DNA of 64,000 nt from Spirosoma oryzicola. Lineage in GTDB: Bacteria > Bacteroidota > Bacteroidia > Cytophagales > Spirosomataceae. A program made the position numbers and the translations under genes. The stretch is from assembly GCF_021233055.1 (NCBI RefSeq), contig NZ_CP089538.1, forward strand, positions 849,501 to 913,500, in the 5' to 3' direction. Below the pieces are notes generated by a model, which was not told where the DNA came from, made no database searches, and worked only from the letters and a program-made list of their open reading frames with translations. Shown here one piece after another: positions 48,044 to 57,607 of the stretch. Positions within the stretch are counted from its first letter, which is position 1. Every line of letters begins with the position of its first letter.

Positions 48044-51000
48044 ATGTCTGTATCCGAAATAGCAGTTAAACGGCCGCTGCTGATACTCACCGTCTTCACC
48101 GTATTGATTTTGTTCGGTGCGCTGAGTTACCAGCAATTGTCCTACAACCTGTTGCCAAAGTTCGAGGCTAACGTCATCAGCGTGCTGACGACCTACCGGG
48201 GTGCATCTGCCGATGAGGTAGAGACCAACGTAACCAAACGCATCGAAGACGCCCTCTCGTCGCTGGAAGGACTCGACCGGATGACGTCCACCTCGCAGGA
48301 AGGAGCATCCAGCGTAATCATCCAGTTGAAAAATGGCGTCAACACAACGTTAGCGCAACAGGATGCCCAGCGTAAGATTGAGCAGGTACTGAACCTGTTG
48401 CCCGATGATGCGGATCGGCCCATCATCAATAAATTCTCGACCGACGAACTTCCGGTTTTGCGGATGGGCGTAACAGCCGCCATGACGCCAACCGCACTGT
48501 ACGATTTGATTGACAATGATATCAAACCGCAGCTGTCGAACGTATCCGGCGTTGGTCAGGTAAACATCATTGGCGGTAACGAACGCGAAATTCAGGTAAA
48601 CGTCAACTCCGAAAAACTCCGGGGCTACGGCGTATCCGTTGGTCAGGTAGCGCAGGCCATCAATGCAGCCAACGCCAGCTATCCGGCCGGGCAACTGGAA
48701 ACGCGTCAATCGCAGTACTCGATCCGGTTTGATGCCTCGGTTCAGACCATTAACCGCCTGCGCGATCTGATCATTGCGCGTCGGTCAGATGGTAGCCAGG
48801 TGTTGCTGCGGGATGTGGCCGAAGTGGTGGATGCAACAACGAAGCCGACCGCCATTAACCACATCAATGCACAGCCTTCGGTGGGGGTGCAGATTCAGAA
48901 ACAATCGGATGCCAACGCCGTATCGGTGAGTGAACTGACGCGGGCTAAGATTGCTCAGCTCGAAAAGCAGTACAGCAACGTAAAATTGAAATTCAACATT
49001 GCGGCTGACCAATCAACGTATACGCTGGCCTCGGCACACGCGGTGGTTGAAGATATGGGACTGGCTATCGTGATCGTGTCCTTGGTGATGCTGCTGTTCC
49101 TGCACAGTTTGCGGTCGGCTATGTTCGTCCTGGTGGCGCTGCCTTCTTCCATGATTCCGACCTTCGCGTTGATGTATCTGATGGGCTTCTCCTTGAACCT
49201 GATGACCCTGATGGCGCTTTCGCTGGTCGTCGGTATTCTGGTCGATGACTCGATTGTGGTATTGGAAAATATCAACCGACACCTCGAAATGGGTAAAGAC
49301 AAGCGGACAGCGGCTCTTGACGGACGGAGTGAGATTGGCTTTACGGCCCTGGCTATTACGCTGGTTGACGTGGTGGTATTCGTACCGCTGGCCATGACGG
49401 GCGGACTGATCGGAAACATCCTGCGTGAGTTTGCCTTGGTTGTTGTGTTCTCTACGCTGATGAGCTTGTTGGTATCGTTTACCCTGACTCCGCTGCTGGC
49501 TTCGCGTTTCGGCAAAGTAGAGGTGTTAGATCCAAAGACGCTGTGGGGCAAGCTTAACCTCGGTTTTGAGCACATCATCGACCGCATTACGGCAACGTAT
49601 GGTCGCATTCTGGTGTGGTCATTGGGTCATAAGCGGTGGATCTTCCTGACCGTTATTGCCTTGATGGTAGGCTCCATTGCGCTGGTTCCTGCTGGCTTTA
49701 TCGGGGGGGCGTTTATGCCGAACAGTGATCAGGGCGAAATGTCCGTCAACATTGAGCTGGCACCAACCGCGTCGATCTATCAGACCAATGCGATAGCACA
49801 ACGGGCGGAGCAGATCATTATGAAGCACCCGGAAGTGACTAATGTCTTTACGAACGTCGGCTACACAAGCAGCGGGATCGCAACGTCGTCGAACAGCAAC
49901 ATTGCTGACCTGAACGTGAAGCTGATCGACAAAAAACAACGAACCGTTTCTACCGAAGCATTCGGGCAGATTCTAAAACGGGAAGTGGGTCAGATTCCGG
50001 GCGTGAAAGTAACGGTTAGTCCCGTCGGTATCGTCGGTGCCCAGCAGGCTCCAATTATGATTGCCGTCAAAGGAACAAGCCTGAACAGTATTCGGCAGGC
50101 AGCGGCCACGGTGATGAACGTGACCAAATCGGTACCGGGTACGCAGGACGTGAAGTATTCCGTGAAAGATCCGAAACCAGAAGTGTCGGTTAGCCTGGAT
50201 CGGGAGAAAATGGCGCAGCTGGGTATCAATGCTTCCGATGTAGGGTTGGCATTGCAAAATGCCTTCCGGGGAAATGACCAGTCGAAGTTCAAACAGAATG
50301 GGAATGAGTACGATATTCTGGTCAGTCTCGATCAATTTGACCGTACGCAACCCTCCGACGTGGCTCGCCTGACCTTCGTGAATAACCAGGGTAAAACGTT
50401 CGAACTATCGCAGTTCGCCAGGGTGCAGGAACAGATCGGTGAAAGCGTGCTGGAACGGACGGATCGACTTTCATCCATCACGGTCACGGCGCAGGTGGTT
50501 GGTCGTCCGGTCGGTACGGTGGGTGGTGACATTCAGGCCAAGATGGCGCAGGTGAAACTACCGGAAGGTATTTCAATCGAATACTTAGGTCAGTTGCAAC
50601 AACAATCGGATGCGTTCGGCAGCTTAGGATTAGCTTTGATGATTGCTATTCTGCTGGTTTACTTCATCATGGTGGCCCTGTACGAAAGCGTCGTTTACCC
50701 GTTCGTCGTACTGTTCTCGATCCCGGTTGCCCTGATCGGTGCCTTGCTTGCACTGGCTTTGACGATGGAAAGCTTAACGGTATTCTCCATTGTCGGTATG
50801 ATCATGCTGCTGGGTCTGGTTGCGAAAAACGCCATTCTGATCGTTGACTTTGCCAACCAGCTGAAAGCGGAAGGGCATGATGTGGTCGACGCCCTGATTG
50901 AAGCCGGTAAAGAACGTCTGCGCCCGATTTTGATGACGACGCTGGCGATGATTCTGGGTATGTTGCCGATTGCGTTAGCCAGTGGTGCTGGTGCCGAAAC

Positions 51001-51175
51001 GAAAAACGGCATGGCCTGGGTAATCATCGGTGGTCTGACTTCGTCACTGCTTCTAACGCTGCTGGTTGTACCGTCGATGTATTTGGTGGTTGACCGGCTC
51101 ATTGCCCGCTTCTCTGGAAAGAAAGTCACACCGAAAAAACCACAGGAGCTGGAAGTTGCCAAAGCAATCAACTAA
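48044..51175 (+). CDS. RND family multidrug efflux permease
   Basis: The 1043-residue protein is an AcrB/MexB-type proton-driven exporter (HAE1 group). The proton-relay Asp pair lies in TM4 at D401-D402 (GILVDDSIVVLENI). The first segment is PLLILTVFTVLILFGALSY, the porter loops carry QQDAQRKIEQVLNLL and similar, and the C-terminal half repeats the fold (GLVAKNAILIVDFANQLKAE with the conserved Lys, then RLRPILMTTLAMILGMLPI). It works with the preceding adaptor and TolC-like protein to export hydrophobic compounds; the substrate is not readable. A terminator follows. Confidence 0.96.
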   Translation: MSVSEIAVKRPLLILTVFTVLILFGALSYQQLSYNLLPKFEANVISVLTTYRGASADEVETNVTKRIEDALSSLEGLDRMTSTSQEGASSVIIQLKNGVNTTLAQQDAQRKIEQVLNLLPDDADRPIINKFSTDELPVLRMGVTAAMTPTALYDLIDNDIKPQLSNVSGVGQVNIIGGNEREIQVNVNSEKLRGYGVSVGQVAQAINAANASYPAGQLETRQSQYSIRFDASVQTINRLRDLIIARRSDGSQVLLRDVAEVVDATTKPTAINHINAQPSVGVQIQKQSDANAVSVSELTRAKIAQLEKQYSNVKLKFNIAADQSTYTLASAHAVVEDMGLAIVIVSLVMLLFLHSLRSAMFVLVALPSSMIPTFALMYLMGFSLNLMTLMALSLVVGILVDDSIVVLENINRHLEMGKDKRTAALDGRSEIGFTALAITLVDVVVFVPLAMTGGLIGNILREFALVVVFSTLMSLLVSFTLTPLLASRFGKVEVLDPKTLWGKLNLGFEHIIDRITATYGRILVWSLGHKRWIFLTVIALMVGSIALVPAGFIGGAFMPNSDQGEMSVNIELAPTASIYQTNAIAQRAEQIIMKHPEVTNVFTNVGYTSSGIATSSNSNIADLNVKLIDKKQRTVSTEAFGQILKREVGQIPGVKVTVSPVGIVGAQQAPIMIAVKGTSLNSIRQAAATVMNVTKSVPGTQDVKYSVKDPKPEVSVSLDREKMAQLGINASDVGLALQNAFRGNDQSKFKQNGNEYDILVSLDQFDRTQPSDVARLTFVNNQGKTFELSQFARVQEQIGESVLERTDRLSSITVTAQVVGRPVGTVGGDIQAKMAQVKLPEGISIEYLGQLQQQSDAFGSLGLALMIAILLVYFIMVALYESVVYPFVVLFSIPVALIGALLALALTMESLTVFSIVGMIMLLGLVAKNAILIVDFANQLKAEGHDVVDALIEAGKERLRPILMTTLAMILGMLPIALASGAGAETKNGMAWVIIGGLTSSLLLTLLVVPSMYLVVDRLIARFSGKKVTPKKPQELEVAKAIN

Positions 51176-51194
51176 GCAACGAGTGGTTGTATGA

Positions 51195-51240
51195 CCAAAA
51201 TCCCGGAACTGCTACGTAGCGGTTCCGGGATTTTGGTTTT
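51195..51240 (+). terminator. Rho-independent terminator of the efflux operon
   Basis: CCAAAATCCCGGAAC (51195-51209) pairs with GTTCCGGGATTTTGG (51222-51236), with T after it. The loop holds its own palindrome GCTACGTAGC. Confidence 0.85.
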
Positions 51241-51308
51241 AATTGATCCGGTCGTAATTCTGTACAGAAGATGCATGACGGCCCCGCAGTGTAATCAATA
51301 ATACTCAC

Positions 51309-51394
51309 GTGATGTCGGTTTCTCAAAACCGACATCGACTATCGACGTGACATGTCGGTTTTGAGAACCGCGCGGGCGGCCCCGCCGACATCAC
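51309..51394. repeat. Paired palindromic repeat, copy 2
   Basis: The first hairpin is GATGTCGGTTT-CTCA-AAACCGACATC (51311-51336). A reverse copy with TGAG in the loop, CGGTTT-TGAG-AACCG, begins at 51356. Then comes a GC-rich module (GCGGGCGGCCCCGCC), and the element closes with a 10-bp inverse of its start (GTGATGTCGG with CCGACATCAC). The same GC-rich module appears inverted in copy 3. No gene is present in 51241-51526 outside this repeat. Confidence 0.75.
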
Positions 51395-51526
51395 ATACAG
51401 CACCGCTTCACGGATCGATACTTCAGAAAATAGATGGTTTACGCTGACCGATTCTTTAAGTTTAGGGGCTATTGAGCGATTTTCTTCTCTATTTTTTTCG
51501 CACAGTCCAGCTATATCAAAATACTT

Positions 51527-52933
51527 ATGAACAACGCTACGAAAGCAATTTTTCTGGTCATCGTACTGACGGTTAGCCAGTTGGCATGGGCTCAGCAACC
51601 CGTCGCTTCCGATACGACCAATGCGCTTACTCAGCTTAAGCCAACACCCGAGAAAAACGAATTGAAGTATAATCTGAACCAATCGGGTTCTCACTTTTTC
51701 AAAGCCACATTCTTGAATCAGGCGTGGTTTCGGTTCAACCAGAGTAACCCCGGTTCGACGGTGATTGGCGAGCCCAGCAACAATACGTTCGACATCGGGC
51801 TTCGCCGGACGCGTATGCAACTATTCGGGCAAATCAGCGACCACGTTTTTCTGTACATTCAGTTTGGGATGAATAACTTCAACTACCTGAATGGTGGCTT
51901 CAACCCAACAGCTTCTTCGAACCGGAAGATACAAGCCTTCTTTCACGATGCCGTTGGTGAGTATCTGGTGTTTAAAAATAAAAACCTGCTGAACATCGGC
52001 GGAGGACTAACAATCGTTAACGGTCTTTCGCGATTTAGCGCGCCAAGCGTGTCTTCCATTATGAGCATGGACGTACCCGTTTTTGCGCAGGCAACCGTTG
52101 ACCAGACCGACGAATTTTCGCGAAAATTGAGCGTCTACGCCCGTGGTCAGATTAGTCATCTGGATTATCGTATCGCGCTGTCTGATCCTTTCCCGATTCA
52201 AACAAGTGGTGCCGCATTGCCGGTCTACAGTCAAAACGCCAATTTCGCCCTGAAAGGCCATCACAAGCAATATCAAGGGTTCTTCATGTGGCAGTTTTTC
52301 GATAAAGAAGCGCATCAGGCACCGGGCTATAATACGGGAACCTACCTCGGGGTGAAGAAGATGTTCAACCTGGAAGCCGGGTTTATCACCCAGAAAAACG
52401 CGACCGCAAGCATTCCCACAGCGGGCGATACAACCTATCACACGATGAATCTGTGGTCGGTCGCTTCGTTTCTGGATATGCCAATTAATCGTCAAAAGGG
52501 TACTGCCGTTAACGCATACCTAGGCTATTTCCATACAGATTATGGGACAAATTACCTGCGCTTCAACGGAATTATGAACCCCGCCAGTGGTCTTACAACG
52601 GGGTATCCATCGGGAACACAAGGCAATGCATTTCCGATGTTCGGTACGGGAAGTGTTGTATATGGACAGTTCGGCTACCTGATGAAACGGGATTTGTTCG
52701 GCGCTGGTAACGGTACGCTGATGCCGTACGTACAAGCTCAAGTCGCCAGTTATCAGCGTATAACCGAAACAATGGGTGTTTATAACGTTGGCGTGAACTA
52801 CCTTATAAAGGGTCACAACGGAAAGTTTACGCTCGACTATCAAAACCGACCTTACTACCAGGCGGCTGGCAATCAGTATGCGCCAGGCGGTCGGCGTGGG
52901 CAGGTGACGGTACAATATCAGGTATTCATTTAG
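51527..52933 (+). CDS. Porin-like outer-membrane barrel protein
   Basis: The 468-residue protein has a signal peptide (AIFLVIVLTVSQLAWAQ) and then an alternating amphipathic pattern ending in VTVQYQVFI, as in 16-strand porins of the OprO/OprP-like group. Segments such as TFDIGLRRTRMQLFGQISDH and DHVFLYIQFGMNNFNYLNGG recall that family, which carries phosphate or other small anions. No pho-type regulator or transporter gene adjoins it, so the solute is open. It is a single gene closed by a bidirectional terminator. Confidence 0.65.
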   Translation: MNNATKAIFLVIVLTVSQLAWAQQPVASDTTNALTQLKPTPEKNELKYNLNQSGSHFFKATFLNQAWFRFNQSNPGSTVIGEPSNNTFDIGLRRTRMQLFGQISDHVFLYIQFGMNNFNYLNGGFNPTASSNRKIQAFFHDAVGEYLVFKNKNLLNIGGGLTIVNGLSRFSAPSVSSIMSMDVPVFAQATVDQTDEFSRKLSVYARGQISHLDYRIALSDPFPIQTSGAALPVYSQNANFALKGHHKQYQGFFMWQFFDKEAHQAPGYNTGTYLGVKKMFNLEAGFITQKNATASIPTAGDTTYHTMNLWSVASFLDMPINRQKGTAVNAYLGYFHTDYGTNYLRFNGIMNPASGLTTGYPSGTQGNAFPMFGTGSVVYGQFGYLMKRDLFGAGNGTLMPYVQAQVASYQRITETMGVYNVGVNYLIKGHNGKFTLDYQNRPYYQAAGNQYAPGGRRGQVTVQYQVFI

Positions 52934-52953
52934 AAAAGTTGCTCCAATAAAGT

Positions 52954-52985
52954 GAAAGCCCCAGTCGGTGTTCGCTGGGGCTTTT
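52954..52985. terminator. Bidirectional terminator between porin and NADP oxidoreductase genes
   Basis: AAAGCCCCA (52955-52963) pairs with TGGGGCTTT (52976-52984), with A before and T after the stem. Confidence 0.75.
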
Positions 52986-52990
52986 GATGC

Positions 52991-53620
52991 TTAGTTGTGC
53001 TCGGCGAGTGCTTCCTGAGCTTGGGTCGCCGTTAGTTCTTTACCGTATAGGGGTGTGTCGGGTTGTAATTTGCGACCACCTTCCCGAAGGGATCCCGCAT
53101 CTACTGGAGCGAATCCTATAGCTCGGATAAGATCCGCTACAACGGTTTTAGCACTTGGATCATCGCTGGCAATAAAGATGGCCCGGCGCTCGGCTTCGGG
53201 TTTTGCTGGGTCGCCTTGTTCGGCCAAATGTTTGTACCAAATTGTATTGAACGCTTTAACCAGAAGGGTGTCGGGTAATCGACGGGCGGTCTCTTCGCTG
53301 GATGTATACTCACCAAGATCAATGACGTTAGAATCCGCTGAATACGGGTTCATCGCATCGATGACGACTTTATTCGCAACCAGATCAGGGTGTGGGAGCG
53401 CTTCCGGCGAGCGCCAGGGAACGGCCAGGAGTACTACCTCGCCAAAGGCTGCTGCGTTATCAACGGTTTCGGCGCGGGCGTTTGGCCCAAGCTCGTCGAT
53501 GATTTCCTTCAGCGACTCGGGTCCGCGCGAATTGCTTAACGCGACCTCGTGCCCTGCGGCTATGAACAAACGGGCCATTGTACGGCCAATATTACCCGCG
53601 CCAATTATTCCAATTTTCAT
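52991..53620 (-). CDS. NADPH-dependent F420 reductase-like oxidoreductase
   Basis: The 209-residue protein has a Rossmann start, KIGIIGAGNIGRTMARLF, and the family segments VALSNSRGPESL, VVLLAVPW and KVVIDAMNPYS found in F420:NADP oxidoreductase-like proteins (NADP_oxidored F420 family). Cofactor F420 is not expected in Bacteroidota, so it more likely reduces another substrate with NADPH, or acts as a related reductase. It is a lone gene; mutB lies 179 bases away on the same strand, upstream of it in transcription order. Confidence 0.8.
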   Translation of the reverse strand: MKIGIIGAGNIGRTMARLFIAAGHEVALSNSRGPESLKEIIDELGPNARAETVDNAAAFGEVVLLAVPWRSPEALPHPDLVANKVVIDAMNPYSADSNVIDLGEYTSSEETARRLPDTLLVKAFNTIWYKHLAEQGDPAKPEAERRAIFIASDDPSAKTVVADLIRAIGFAPVDAGSLREGGRKLQPDTPLYGKELTATQAQEALAEHN

Positions 53621-53799
53621 GTTATCCAGCCGGTTAGTTAAAAAGCAGATACTATAAAAAGGAAACAGAAGGGTACTTTGTTATGAATAACTTGCCTGAT
53701 GAGTAAAACGTGCGCCCGTTTTTAGGTGTATCTACTAAGCAGGACCAAGCTTTTCGTTGGTTCACCATCTATACAGTATAGGGGGCTGTTGCTTTCGAA

Positions 53800-55929
53800 C
53801 TATGACTCGCTTAGCAACTCGTTCAGAATTTTTTGGGCTGCCACCGAGATGATCGTTCCCGGACCAAAAATGCCTTTAACCCCTGCGTCGTACAAAAACT
53901 GGTAGTCCTGCGCCGGAATGACCCCGCCCGCAATCACCATAATATCGTCGCGGCCAATCTTTTTTAATTCGTCAATTAGCTGAGGAACCAGCGTTTTATG
54001 GCCCGCTGCCAAACTCGATATACCTACAATGTGCACGTCGTTTTCGGCGGCTTGTCGAGCTACTTCGGCGGGGGTTTGAAACAAAGGCCCCATGTCCACA
54101 TCGAAGCCGAGGTCCGCGAAACTCGTGGCGATAATCTTGGCCCCCCGGTCGTGACCATCCTGACCCATCTTGGCAACCAGAATGCGCGGTCGGCGACCAT
54201 CGAGTTCCGCAAACTGGTCGCTCATCTCGCGAGCCAGCCGGAAGTTTTCATCGTCCGATACTTCCGCAGAATAAACACCCGATACGGCACGGATGGTGGC
54301 CTTGTGACGACCGAACGCGTTTTCCATAGCCTCTGAAATTTCACCCAATGTTGCGCGCTGCCGGGCTGCTGCTACAGCAAGAGCCAGTAGGTTACCATCG
54401 CCCGTTTGTTGGGCCGCTTGCGTAATGGCTTCTAACGCATGGCTTACTTTACGGGCATCGCGGGTTGCTTTCAGCGCATTAAGCCGTTTGATTTGTGCCT
54501 CGCGTACTACCTGATTGTCAATATTCAGTAATTCGATCTCCGTATCCGAGTCGGTTTTATAGCGATTAACACCGACAATCACGTCTTTACTGCCATCAAT
54601 GCGGGCTTGTTTGCGAGCGGCTGCTTCTTCGATGCGAAGTTTCGGTAGACTAGTTTCGATGGCTTTGGTCATGCCGCCCAATTGCTCTACCTCTTCGATC
54701 AGCGCCCAGGCTTTTTCCGTCAGTTCTTTCGTCAAAAATTCGACGTAGTACGAACCGCCCCACGGATCAACGGCGCGGGTAATGTCGGTTTCGTGTTGCA
54801 GATAAAGCTGGGTATTGCGGGCAATCCGGGCGGAAAAATCGGTTGGTAGGGCAATCGCTTCGTCCAGTGAGTTGGTGTGCAGACTTTGGGTACCGCCCAG
54901 CACAGCCGCCAGGGCTTCGATGGTTGTTCGGGCTACGTTGTTAAACGGGTCCTGCTCGGTCAGGCTGTAGCCCGATGTCTGGCAGTGCGTTCGTAAAGCC
55001 AGCGATTTTGGATTCTTCGGTTCGAATTGCTTAACCAGTTTCGCCCACAGCAATCGGCCCGCCCGCAATTTGGCGATCTCCATAAAATGATTCATGCCGA
55101 TTCCCCAGAAAAACGACAGCCGGGGGGCAAAATCGTCGATGCTCATACCCGCCTGCAATCCGGTGCGAATGTACTCCAGACCGTCGGCCAGCGTGTAGGC
55201 AAGTTCGAGGTGGGCGGGTGCTCCCGCTTCGTGCATGTGATAACCGCTGATACTGATCGAATTAAACTTCGGCATGTGCCGGCTGGTATACGCAAAAATA
55301 TCGCCGACGATGCGCATGGACGGTTCAGGCGGGTAAATGTACGTGTTGCGCACCATGAACTCTTTCAGGATGTCGTTCTGAATCGTGCCGGCAAGTTTTT
55401 CGGGAGAAACGCCCTGCTCTTCGGCGGCTACGATGAAAAACGCCATAATGGGCAAAACCGCTCCGTTCATGGTCATCGACACCGACATCTGGTCGAGGGG
55501 AATCTGATCGAACAGAATTTTCATATCCTCCACCGAATCAATCGCAACGCCCGCCTTGCCAACGTCGCCCACCACACGCGGGTGATCGGAATCGTAGCCT
55601 CGGTGGGTTGCCAGATCAAACGCCACCGATAAGCCTTTCTGACCAGCGGCCAGATTGCGCCGGTAAAAAGCGTTCGACTCTTCGGCGGTCGAGAAACCCG
55701 CGTACTGTCGGATCGTCCACGGCTGACGCACGTACATGCTGGCGTAAGGCCCCCGCAGATACGGCGGAATGCCCGCTGCGTAATTCAGATGGTCGGAGTT
55801 TGCTAGGTCAGCAACCGTAAAATGCGGTTTTAGCCGGATGCCTTCGGCGGTAGTAAAAGGACGCTCCGTCGCTACCGACTTATCGGTAACCGTTGACGAA
55901 TTTGATACGTTGGTGAAGTTTGGACGCAT
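53800..55929 (-). CDS. mutB: Methylmalonyl-CoA mutase large (catalytic) subunit
   Basis: This 709-residue B12 enzyme interconverts succinyl-CoA and (R)-methylmalonyl-CoA in propionate metabolism. The catalytic TIM barrel covers about 60-560 ([57 protein letters not shown]). The C-terminal cobalamin domain has the DxHxxG ligand motif in [10 protein letters not shown] near 586-596, then [20 protein letters not shown]. It is preceded on the same strand by the small subunit gene with a 21-base gap, so the two form an operon. No epimerase or chaperone (MeaB) gene is in the window. Confidence 0.97.
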   Translation of the reverse strand: MRPNFTNVSNSSTVTDKSVATERPFTTAEGIRLKPHFTVADLANSDHLNYAAGIPPYLRGPYASMYVRQPWTIRQYAGFSTAEESNAFYRRNLAAGQKGLSVAFDLATHRGYDSDHPRVVGDVGKAGVAIDSVEDMKILFDQIPLDQMSVSMTMNGAVLPIMAFFIVAAEEQGVSPEKLAGTIQNDILKEFMVRNTYIYPPEPSMRIVGDIFAYTSRHMPKFNSISISGYHMHEAGAPAHLELAYTLADGLEYIRTGLQAGMSIDDFAPRLSFFWGIGMNHFMEIAKLRAGRLLWAKLVKQFEPKNPKSLALRTHCQTSGYSLTEQDPFNNVARTTIEALAAVLGGTQSLHTNSLDEAIALPTDFSARIARNTQLYLQHETDITRAVDPWGGSYYVEFLTKELTEKAWALIEEVEQLGGMTKAIETSLPKLRIEEAAARKQARIDGSKDVIVGVNRYKTDSDTEIELLNIDNQVVREAQIKRLNALKATRDARKVSHALEAITQAAQQTGDGNLLALAVAAARQRATLGEISEAMENAFGRHKATIRAVSGVYSAEVSDDENFRLAREMSDQFAELDGRRPRILVAKMGQDGHDRGAKIIATSFADLGFDVDMGPLFQTPAEVARQAAENDVHIVGISSLAAGHKTLVPQLIDELKKIGRDDIMVIAGGVIPAQDYQFLYDAGVKGIFGPGTIISVAAQKILNELLSES

Positions 55930-55950
55930 GATGATTGGGGTTACGACGAT

Positions 55951-57330
55951 TTACTCAAATGCTTCGGGAAGGCGGTGGTTTGGCAAGAGCGGCTTTTCGT
56001 TAGGCTCTAGCTGAACGGACGACCCCGGCTGAATGCTTCCTTCGTCAACCCGAAACTTGGTTACACCGACCAGCACCTTGCCCCGACGCACGGCTTCCTG
56101 TTTGGACTGGTATGCCCCCTCGATCTCGGCGGGGATAAATCCACTCGTAAACGCCCGCTCGAATCCGCCTTGTTTTTCTACGTCCAGGAATAAGGCCCAG
56201 GCCGATTCCGCTAACTGATGCGTAAGTGTTTCAACGTAATAGGAACCCGCCGAAGGGTCGGCTACTTTGCTCAGATAACTTTCCTGACTCAACAGAATGG
56301 ATACGTTTCGGGCGATACGCTCGGAAAACTCCCGATTTGAATTTGTCGCCGATTGATTCAGGACACTGTCGTACGAATGAACAGTCAGCACATCGCATCC
56401 TCCCATCACAGCCGCCATCGCTTCCGTCGTCGCCCGGAGTAAATTGGTGTAGGGCGTTGCCGCTGCGTCATAAAAGGTAGACGTTTGGCAGTGAATGAGC
56501 GGGGCCTGGATGGGTATGGTCGAGTAATGATTCAGAAAACGATTGATTAGCACGCGTAAAGCGCGCAGTTTCGCCATTTCAACGAAATAGCTGGTACCAA
56601 CCGAAACCGATAGCGTTGTTTTGGCGATCAGTTGTTCGATGGGTAATCCCGCGTCTGTGAGGTAATCGTACTGATCGGCCAGCGACGCGAGTAAAAAGGC
56701 AATTTCCTGGGTAGCGGTTGCTCCCGCATTGTGAAATAGGTGACTACTCGCGCAAACCGTACGGAACTGGGGCGAATGGGTAGCCGCTTTTGTCACATCG
56801 GCTATTTCGGCAAGGCTGTCTCGTAGCGACGTACCAGTTTGTAACCAATGCGCGATTGGATCGATTAATAAACCGCCTTGCCATTGATACGGAGCAATGA
56901 GTCGCAGCTTATCAAGCAATGCTCTTGGGTCTGTAGCTTTAAAAAAGACGGGTGTTTCACTTAGCTTGATACCATCCAGTAATTGAATTAAATCGACTTG
57001 GTCAGAAAGCGCTAGGATTAGCGCATCGGCTCCGTTGACCAGGCTGTTTCGCAGGGTGTTGTTCGCTGATTTTTCGTTCGTAATCGGATAAGCGGGTGTG
57101 TTAAGCCAGCCCGGTAGTTGCTTTTGAGCCGCCTGAATCGTTGCGAGTGGTAAATGGTTTAGATCCTCAGCGGTATAGTATGGGTCAACCACAAATCCTT
57201 CGTCGGTGTGCCAACGCAGTGATTCGTAAGGCGTACCGTCAGGCTGATTGCTTTTTAGCTCTTTCTGAACCTGCGTCAGCCAGGCCGATTTATCGACTGC
57301 TGGAAATAGATCGCTTAACAGTGGCTCCAT
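55951..57330 (-). CDS. mutA: Methylmalonyl-CoA mutase small subunit, short form
   Basis: The 459-residue protein is homologous to the mutase barrel (YESLRWHTDEGFVVDPYYTAED near residue 37, then SVGTSYFVEMAKLRALRVL and HCQTSTFYDAAATPYTNLLR) but lacks the C-terminal cobalamin-binding domain of the large subunit and of longer small subunits (about 600 residues). It has no DxHxxG motif and ends shortly after the barrel. Such short forms occur in related Bacteroidota as I recall. It is the structural, non-catalytic partner of MutB and is the first gene of the operon. Confidence 0.92.
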   Translation of the reverse strand: MEPLLSDLFPAVDKSAWLTQVQKELKSNQPDGTPYESLRWHTDEGFVVDPYYTAEDLNHLPLATIQAAQKQLPGWLNTPAYPITNEKSANNTLRNSLVNGADALILALSDQVDLIQLLDGIKLSETPVFFKATDPRALLDKLRLIAPYQWQGGLLIDPIAHWLQTGTSLRDSLAEIADVTKAATHSPQFRTVCASSHLFHNAGATATQEIAFLLASLADQYDYLTDAGLPIEQLIAKTTLSVSVGTSYFVEMAKLRALRVLINRFLNHYSTIPIQAPLIHCQTSTFYDAAATPYTNLLRATTEAMAAVMGGCDVLTVHSYDSVLNQSATNSNREFSERIARNVSILLSQESYLSKVADPSAGSYYVETLTHQLAESAWALFLDVEKQGGFERAFTSGFIPAEIEGAYQSKQEAVRRGKVLVGVTKFRVDEGSIQPGSSVQLEPNEKPLLPNHRLPEAFE

Positions 57331-57354
57331 CTACTGATTTATAAATTACGTAAG

Positions 57355-57386
57355 TAAAAGTAGTATTTTCTCTTTTCGGGGGCAAA
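57355..57386 (-). promoter_or_regulatory. Candidate mutA promoter
   Basis: On the minus strand TTTG (57386 to 57383), 20 bases and TACTTTTA (57362 to 57355) match the Bacteroidota consensus with one mismatch in the last base. The ATG of mutA at 57330 lies 24 bases downstream. Confidence 0.4.
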
Positions 57387-57535
57387 ACAGCTTTCTTCCC
57401 CTGCAAATCGATAGCCACTTTGGATTATTTGAAGGGATTTTCTTAAGTCATTGACCTTCCGACCGAAACGATTAATTTTAGCTTATAAAAAATAAGAACA
57501 GGCGCAGGAAATGAAAAAAACGCCGACGGTCGCGG

Positions 57536-57565
57536 TTGCTTCAGTTCGATAATTCCCTACATTTG
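57536..57565 (+). promoter_or_regulatory. Probable dnaA promoter (Bacteroidota type)
   Basis: TTG (57536-57538), a 19-base spacer and TACATTTG (57558-57565) fit the consensus exactly. Transcription would start near 57572. No DnaA box (TTATCCACA) is visible between mutA and dnaA. Confidence 0.6.
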
Positions 57566-57607
57566 TCTCCCTTTTTTGCGATACCAACGTAACTGTAATG
57601 TACTCCC

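Noticed and set aside
53769..53781. Palindrome CTATAC-A-GTATAG downstream of mutB
   Set aside because: It is short, has no T run to act as a terminator and has no second copy to support an operator.
57331..57607. Possible replication origin next to dnaA
   Set aside because: No TTATCCACA-type boxes or clustered repeats were seen, only an AT-rich stretch. In this phylum the origin is often not beside dnaA.
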